From Acanthornis magna (Eukaryota > Chordata > Aves > Passeriformes > Acanthizidae): a DNA stretch of 64,000 nt. Below, piece after piece: positions 57,401 to 64,000 of the stretch; position 1 is the first letter of the stretch, and each line of letters begins with the position of its first letter. The translations under genes and the position numbers were made by a program. Location: contig JAWUZG010000033.1 of the NCBI GenBank assembly GCA_036785705.1, positions 62,001-126,000 on the forward strand, in the 5' to 3' direction. A model generated the notes under the pieces. That model ran no database searches. It worked only from the letters and a program-made list of their open reading frames with translations, and had not been told where the DNA came from.

Positions 57401-59282
57401 CAGCAGTACAACTTAAGAGTTTGGAATGGGTGTAAATATAAATATGAAAAAATATCTCTGTGAAACACAACAAGAGAAGCAGAAATTAATACATATAGTT
57501 ATGTATTTATGTACTTCCAGTACAGAGAGAGTGGAGTAGATATGTAAATTAAAAAAGACTGTGGTTTATACAGGTTTGAAGAATAGGTATTAAAGCAATT
57601 AAAAGAACTCGAGGTTATCCAAATGATGAATTCTGTTTTTCCATTCTGCATAATTTAAAAATTCTGTGTGCTTATACATAATTCTCTAATAAGAGGTGTT
57701 CATTTACTTTAAATACTGTCATATATTCTTAATCGTCTCCCAATACATTTACGCACATTTGGGTCCAAATAAATAGTAGTAAAATACAATCTTTTAAATA
57801 TGTTTTTCAGCAAATGTCAAAGAACAAAATTAATATGACATCTCAGTAACTATGGAAAACAAGATGCTGTAAAGATAGAACAGAGGATGTATAGCCATTT
57901 ATTGATTTAACAAGAGTAGAAATAAGATTTGGGTGTCTGTTGTACTTTTTTTTTTTTGCCTTGCGATGAAATCTGTAAATTCACATGAAAAATATGACTG
58001 ATACCAGAGGCATTTAAGTGTTGTAGCTCTATCTTTAAGTTTTATATCATGGTTATTTTCTTATCTAAAAACAACATAAAAATGTATAAGACTTCACCTA
58101 TTTTATTTCAAAATTCACAAATGTATGAAGTAGCAATATTCTGCAGTGCATGTTATATGAAAAAAACCTACTTTTAATTCCAGACAAAAACAACTGGGCA
58201 TCCAACTTATCAGTGTGAAAAAGACTTTACACTTTTCAGTCAAACCGCTGATTAAGCACTTAGTAAATTATTCAACAGGACAAATTAAGGAAACAGATGT
58301 TGAAAAGACAAAATTACATTTAGGACACCATTTACTTTTAGCATACTACATTAGTAGTAGATTAAAAACTTTGCATACCTACAAGTAAATGGCAATTATA
58401 AACATACAACAGGTGTTTTTTTAGAATGTGGATTGATTGCACTAAGAAAATATATAGAAAAAGCTTTCTCTTAACGTGTCACATGGTAGAGAAGGAATAG
58501 CCTCTGAAGAAGATCAAAAGAGGTGGGTTTAAAAGTAGTGAAATTTATATTACTTAGTGGAATAAGAATATCCTAAGCAAGCCAAGAAAAAGAATAATGT
58601 AAGGGAAGCTGAAAAAATAGAAGAATATTGTACAAATCAGAAAAAGCCGCAAGATAAATAATTTCAGAATTTATCTAGCATACTAAAAAGAAATACATTG
58701 ACATCATTCAGTGTAAATACTGGTAAATCACCTATAATATGTAGAAAGTAAACCCAAGAAAGAAATTAAAACTGTAAAAAAGAAACAGAGCATCATGTCT
58801 TAACTCTTCAATCAATGCAACATAACTTTCTGATTACTGAAAGCCAGATACTCTTGATTAAATTGGATTTTCTAATGAGCAGTGCCAAATCAGTAGAAAT
58901 AGTGGAGTAATTCCAGGAGCCTTTAGAATGCTTTCAGTTACTGAAATATGCAGTGTTTAAGAATTTGATTTACAAAACCTTGGCACCTTAAGGTCTGGTC
59001 ACTTTAGAAAAATTTTAGACTGCAGATATTACTTAGAAAATATAGTATTTTAATTCTGATTGTTTAATATAATGTTTTATTCAAATTGGGAACAGTTGGT
59101 GAATAAACCTAGGCATTTCTGAAAAATTACGAGAATGATCACCATTTTCAGTTTGCGTATAGTCACATTTGCCAATTTCATATATAAATAGTCTTAATGG
59201 ATAGTGAACTGAAATAAAAATTCATTATGAGATGATACAACTATTTCATATCCTAAAACATATTTCTAAAAATAGGATTTTA
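54424..59282. other. AT-rich non-coding stretch
   Basis: No gene is established. A 61-codon antisense frame (55779-55964) has a charged, protein-like composition and sits next to a GTAAGT on the same strand, but in the wrong relation to serve as its donor. A T-run is at 57948-57958. No other repeat is recognised. Confidence 0.4.
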
Positions 59283-59331
59283 TTTCCTCAGTATAACTAT
59301 AGATCACACATCTATAGTTAAACTGAGGAAA
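59283..59331. other. Near-perfect inverted repeat, 22-bp arms
   Basis: Left arm TTTCCTCAGTATAACTATAG+AT, loop CACAC, right arm ATCTATAGTTAAACTGAGGA+AA. The arms pair with one mismatch. Transcribed, this would form a stable short hairpin. The 5-nt loop is smaller than that of typical microRNA precursors. Confidence 0.93.
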
Positions 59332-60137
59332 GAACTGGGTCTTATATTTTAACATATAGAGATCTATATGTTCTTTCAGAATCAGTGAGGAGCTCTGGCC
59401 TTGTTCACCGTGCAGCTGAAGATATTTCTTAAATTGTCAATGACTTCAGCGATCTCTCTCTACATTCAATGCTACCAGACTTCTTAAGGATGACCCATGA
59501 GTCACTGTAGCCCTTGTTTTCACTCCAATTATTGTCAAGAAATGAGATTATAAAATATGCCAGTTCCTATGTAAACCTGGAGGCATGAGTATAGGTTATG
59601 ACATAATACAAATTTCTCCTTCAATTATTATCAGTACATTTGGTTCAGAATTTGCAAAGAATAAATATGATTATTTTTAAAAAATTCACAGCTTGTTAAG
59701 AAATTTCCATCAGAATATATAAAACCAATTTTTTAAAAAGTGAATTCTTTTTCTACCAGTGATTTAAGTGCCAGAAAATTTTTAAGAAATAATTATTTTA
59801 AGAAATAAAGGGGTTTTTTTGTTTTAATACTGAGAAGGAATGTGGATTTTAGCTCATTGATGCTAAACAATACAAATAATCACCAAATAATTTAATTATC
59901 TTGTTTTGTTCTTTCTATTTTTGAATATATCTTTAGCTGAATAGGTAGGGGTCTTTAAAAATGAAGAATAAGTGTGCAGAGTCTTTTTAATGAGAATGTC
60001 CTTGTACCTTAGTGATTTCAAATATAACAGCTTCAGCTTCACTTGTATAATTCTGATGCTTAGAATTTTCACGTTTAAAAACTTCTGCAGGTGTAAAGAC
60101 GGAACATCCTGAATGATGAAAATTGGCAAAACTCAGC
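59332..60137. other. AT-rich non-coding stretch
   Basis: Nothing recognisable. Confidence 0.4.
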
Positions 60138-60510
60138 TGTGATGGTTGTGCTCCTCCTGTTTGAACAAACTGGACTTTGGCGCAAACTGATGCTCAGCAG
60201 GTAGGACTAACCTAACTTAATCCCATCGTGGGTGGATGTCAGTGAGAACTCAGCACCGACTCCCCAAAGGCTGCTTTGGCTGGAGGCTGTGCTGATTACT
60301 GGCCAGAACTGTATGAACACGGCAGAAAATCTCACTACAGCTGTTGACTGTCACTTTAGACTATAAATATTTGCAGCCATCACGGTCCATTGAGCTGTCC
60401 CTCTGCAGCACCTGGCTGTGCCCTGGTGATCTTCACTCAGGCAGGGACACCTCTCAGGACTACCTCTCAAAGCTGAGAGCTCCCTGACCTGACACCAGAC
60501 ACCCATGAGC
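60138..60510 (+). mobile_element. Probable ERV LTR, sense, 3' end uncertain
   Basis: A block of balanced composition in AT-rich DNA begins TGTGATGGTTGTGCTCC. It has a clear TATAAATA (60362-60369) followed by a GC-richer R/U5-like stretch. No poly(A) signal or matched target duplication was found, so it may be truncated on the right. Confidence 0.5.
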
Positions 60511-63500
60511 TGGTGTCATTATTTGTATGCATGTAACATTTGAGATGCATTTAGTTAGGTTTTCACAAAAACTTAGTAGAAAATTGACCACTAATTCATG
60601 TGTATTTATTTAAAATTTTACATACTTTATTGATTAAAACTTGCTTAACTATCTGTTCAGATCTGAGTGAGCTCTGGGTACTTTACTGAAACCATAGCCC
60701 ATACACCAAGACTATTGTCTCCTTCTCTCTGTTGTGACAATTCTAATAATTTCAACAAACTTTCCTGAAACTCCATTTTAAACATTGGTTATCATTCTTC
60801 AACAAGTCATGCCACAGTTACTGAAATATCCTTAAGCATTAATTAGGTACTTTATTAAGAAGGAAGGACTGATAATGTTTTTTTCTATTCTATAGCTGTA
60901 CATTTCCCAATAGAACAGTGTTTTTTTCCTAAATCTTGTCTTTAAGGACTACTTCGTTGATACTGCTACCAATAACAACAGTAACAGTAATAATATGCAG
61001 ATAGTAGTAATAAAGTTTATTTTTGCAAACACTTTCCTGTAACTCTCCATAAATATAAAGCATGACTCCTTTTTATTGTTTTATTAATATTCCTATATAT
61101 AGAAGCATGTATGCTGGCAGCGAAAACTGATACACAATGAAGAAATTTTTTTGCTGTTGTTGCTCTGAATTAGTTTTTTAAATAATTTCTTCAGGTATGA
61201 CTCTGTGATAAGTGCTTTTCAAAGGTGTTGACATAGTATCACCCAGTAATCCACAGGTTTATCATCGCATTCTACAAAAAACTCACTTCAGTGATGTAGC
61301 AACAGTTTGAAGGTCATAATAATCTGTGAAGGTCAGTTTCCTGAGGCATGGTTCAAAGCTTTTTCTACACTCAGGTGTGAACTGGGTGTTTTGCTGAAGC
61401 CTACTTCAATCAAGAGCTAGCTTGTGAATAATCAAGAATGCTGCACAAATACTTCTAAGATCCACTTTTCTAATCCAAAGGTGTGATAGGATGCAGCCAA
61501 CCATGGTAATTCAACTTGGAACAAGTTATTATCAGATAGAGAACATGTTGGTAGGCTGAAAGGTGCTGGAGACTTTAAAGACTTCAAATGTTTTCTTGAA
61601 TAGAATATGCACTTTTTTACTGTCTGTTTTCCCAAATGTGTCATTTATCTGCTGCAGCAGAGCCTTTTCTATCCAAGGCAAGCAAATAAATTGGGGGGGA
61701 TGGGGAAGAGGGAGATAGAGGGGGAGGGGATGGAAACACCACCCTCTAGCAACTTCACTCTCTAAATTCTATGATTCTCTTAACTTCTGTGACCATTTGA
61801 GTTCACAGCCTCTCATACAAGGCCCGTGCATGCAGATCTCTACCACAACATACCCTGTCCTTGGACTGATATTTTAGCCCAAGAGAATGCAAGGGAGATC
61901 TCCTGAGCAAACAGTATCAATGAGCTCATTAGGACAGAGCCGGGAGCAATTAGGGATCAGTGGAAACATTTATATTGAACTTCTTTTGTGTTGAAGTTAA
62001 GAGCCTTCATTTGTGCTTGAGAAGTTTCTTGTATCTGTTTTTATACCTGCTCTCAATTTCTCTGTCAAGACAGGATATTTCCCCATTTTATTAATCTTTC
62101 ATCTTCTGTATTTCAAAGGTCAGATTTCAACAAGAATTTAGCCTTGCCTATGCATGTAATTCCATGTCTGCATTTTCAACAGTTAATACTACAAATGCAT
62201 TTAAAAAACAGGCTTTTTGCAGTCAAATTGAAAAATTAAGCATGTCAATTAGATTTTTCAAACAGTGTAGATTTGCACAGGGCACATGTTTGCGCAGAAT
62301 CAGAATTCACCTGTTCCGCCTTCACTAGCGAATTGCGTAAGAATTTTCTTAAGTTTCTACCTTTTCTTGGACAGAAGTAACATAAACCCACTAAAGTCTC
62401 ATAACACTCCTATATTTTCATATATGTTTCTTTCCTTTAATAACTTCGTGAATGATTTTTCTTTTTTTCTTTTTTTAAATTTTTAGATTTTTTTTTTTTA
62501 ATTTGTAAGCTCTTATCAAGCACTTTAAGCAAGTTAGCTTCTCTGACAAAAGGGTTATGTTAAAAGAAATAATGAAAACAGGACAGTAGATCTACTTTAA
62601 ACTCAGATCCCCACCTACCAGATCTGACTGGTCACTGAGGATAAATTAGTCCATTAGTTTCCTACCTCTTTTGTGTTTTTCTCAGTGCAACTCTTCTACA
62701 ATTAATGAAGAGGAATTTGTTGCTTTTATGTTCAGAACTTGTGTACAGGATGCTAATAGGCTGTCCCTTGTGCAGCTGTACCACCCCATCCTGGGTGAGA
62801 CACTATGGCAGTAATGCAAAGGAGCTCAGGAGTTCAGCCCCTCAGTGAATTTCTCTCAAGCATTGATAACTGCTATTTCAGTAATCAATAAAAAAGCTAA
62901 CCAGGTTTGCCAAGAGGACTAAATGCTGCTGCAGAAGGGTGATGGGCTGTGTGTCTGATCACAGACTCCATCCAGGCATCAGTACAGGACAGAGATTATC
63001 ATTTATAAACGACTGTGACTTATAGTGGTGAAGTGCCAACGTTAGGGAGGGCAACAAATGCAATTTAATTTATAACTGGATGATTATTTCTCTTATATTG
63101 TATCTGGTCTCAACACCCTAGGCTGAGCAAACTGTCCCTCCTCACCAAAATCTTTTTTTTTTGCCAGTCACGATGAGGACACTTGCATGGCATGCATTCC
63201 ATTGCAAATAAGCTGCAATGTTTATAAGTAGCCATATGCTTCTTTCAACTACTCAAGTAAATGATTTTTTTTGCAGTATGGCACATGCAGCCCTGACTTT
63301 TTGTTTGTTGTTGTCCATTGTAACTTGCCTTTCTTGTGACAAAGAAATTTGTGGGAAGTCTGAAAACCATGCAAATAAATATTTTAACTTTTTTTTTGCA
63401 CATTTTAAGTACTCCTGAAACCAAAATAGAATCATAACTGTGAAATTAAAGATCTTAACATTGTAAATTATGGGGGCAGATTAAATCACTGGATGCTTTG

Positions 63501-63664
63501 CAGACTCAGCAGATGATACTGTACAGTAAAGTACCCTTTAAACCATACCATTTAAAGATTTGCATTAAATACATGCCTGAGTTTATAATAATAATAATAA
63601 TGTTAAATTTACTTTAGTAATAGTTTATTTTACATTTCTGGCTTCTTTAATTTCTTCAGCATTT
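60511..63664. other. AT-rich non-coding stretch
   Basis: No gene. A G-rich run lies at 61693-61731 and T-runs at 62463-62501. Nothing else is recognised. Confidence 0.4.
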
Positions 63665-63667
63665 CTT

Positions 63668-63975
63668 CACAGCTACCTGAAAGGAGGTTGTAGTGAGGTG
63701 GCTGTTGGTCTTTTCTGCCACATCTCAAGTGACCTGATGAAAGGAAATGGCCTCACGATGCATCAGGGGAGGTTCAGCTTAGATATTAGGAAGATTTTTT
63801 TCACTGACAGAAGGATTAGGCATTGGAATAAATTACTCAGAGAGGTGGTGGAGTCATTATCTCTGGAAATGTTCAAGAGGCACCTGGATGTGGCAGATGG
63901 GGATATGGTTAGGGGTGATTATGTTGGTGCTGGGTTTAGGTGATCTTTAAGGTCTCCTCCAACCCTGATTCTGTG
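63668..63975 (+). mobile_element. CR1 LINE 3' end, sense
   Basis: 'AAAGGAGGTTGTAGTGAGGT', 'GGGGAGGTTCAGCTTAGATA', 'CATTGGAATAAATTACTCAG', 'GAGGTGGTGGAGTCATTATC', 'GTTCAAGAGGCACCTGGATG' and 'GTGATCTTTAAGGTCTCCTC' then CAACCCTGATTCTGTG are the CR1 3' region in full order, with a worn terminus. The 81-codon frame over it (63698-63943) is CR1 3' sequence, not a gene. Confidence 0.95.
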
Positions 63976-64000
63976 AAAAGATTGCAGAGTATCATATGTA

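Noticed and set aside
59283..59331. Calling this hairpin a microRNA gene
   Set aside because: The loop is only 5 nt and the stem lacks the longer lower stem of precursors. There is no expression evidence.
63698..63943. 81-codon frame
   Set aside because: It is CR1 3' sequence in sense orientation.

Overview
The window is nuclear DNA from a bird, most likely a passerine. Three things point there: many CR1 LINE fragments ending in the CR1 3' signature (ATTCTATGATTCTATG-like), several avian-type endogenous retrovirus (ERV) LTRs including a near-complete solo LTR of a type I associate with zebra finch (TguLTR5-like), and an AT-rich, gene-poor background. No operons, tRNAs, rRNAs or CRISPR arrays are visible. 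About 95% of the window is intergenic or possibly deep-intronic sequence with ancient repeats and microsatellites.

Layout. 0-8.2 kb: AT-rich non-coding DNA with one worn CR1 tail and several poly-T tracts. 8.3-9.3 kb: solo ERV LTR with near-matching target duplications. 9.3-15.6 kb: non-coding with a CR1 3' fragment. 15.65-17.4 kb: a 1.7 kb antisense CR1 that keeps recognisable reverse-transcriptase motifs. 17.4-29.8 kb: mostly unique sequence with a possible conserved enhancer block (18.7-19.4 kb), an LTR fragment and two CR1 tails. 29.8-36.8 kb: a repeat cluster (two antisense CR1s, one sense LTR, three related antisense LTRs, one GC-shifted block, one local tandem duplication). 36.8-44 kb: unique AT-rich DNA with a perfect 16-bp-arm hairpin and a long AAAAT microsatellite. 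44-45.4 kb: a CR1 split by a later LTR insertion. 48.4-51.2 kb: the only convincing gene. 51.2-53.6 kb: ERV-derived sequence (a tRNA-Leu-type primer binding site, a sense LTR, an antisense GC-rich LTR-like promoter block). 53.6-64 kb: unique AT-rich DNA with hairpins, one LTR and a terminal CR1.

The gene. A TATA-like box (48525) and three CCATTGTGA(C/T) motifs precede a short first coding exon (48642-48677). A 180-bp GT-AG intron follows, then a long second exon open to 50765. The predicted 647-residue acidic protein belongs to no family I recognise. Its C-terminal third is built from about 66-residue repeats, each centred on a hydrophobic helix-like segment. A poly(A) signal lies at 51135, and an ERVL-type primer binding site (complementary to a tRNA-Leu 3' end) follows about 100 bp later. 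The gene's 3' end therefore coincides with, or was supplied by, a retroviral LTR. The gene is far more GC-rich than its surroundings. This unit is the best candidate for something undescribed.
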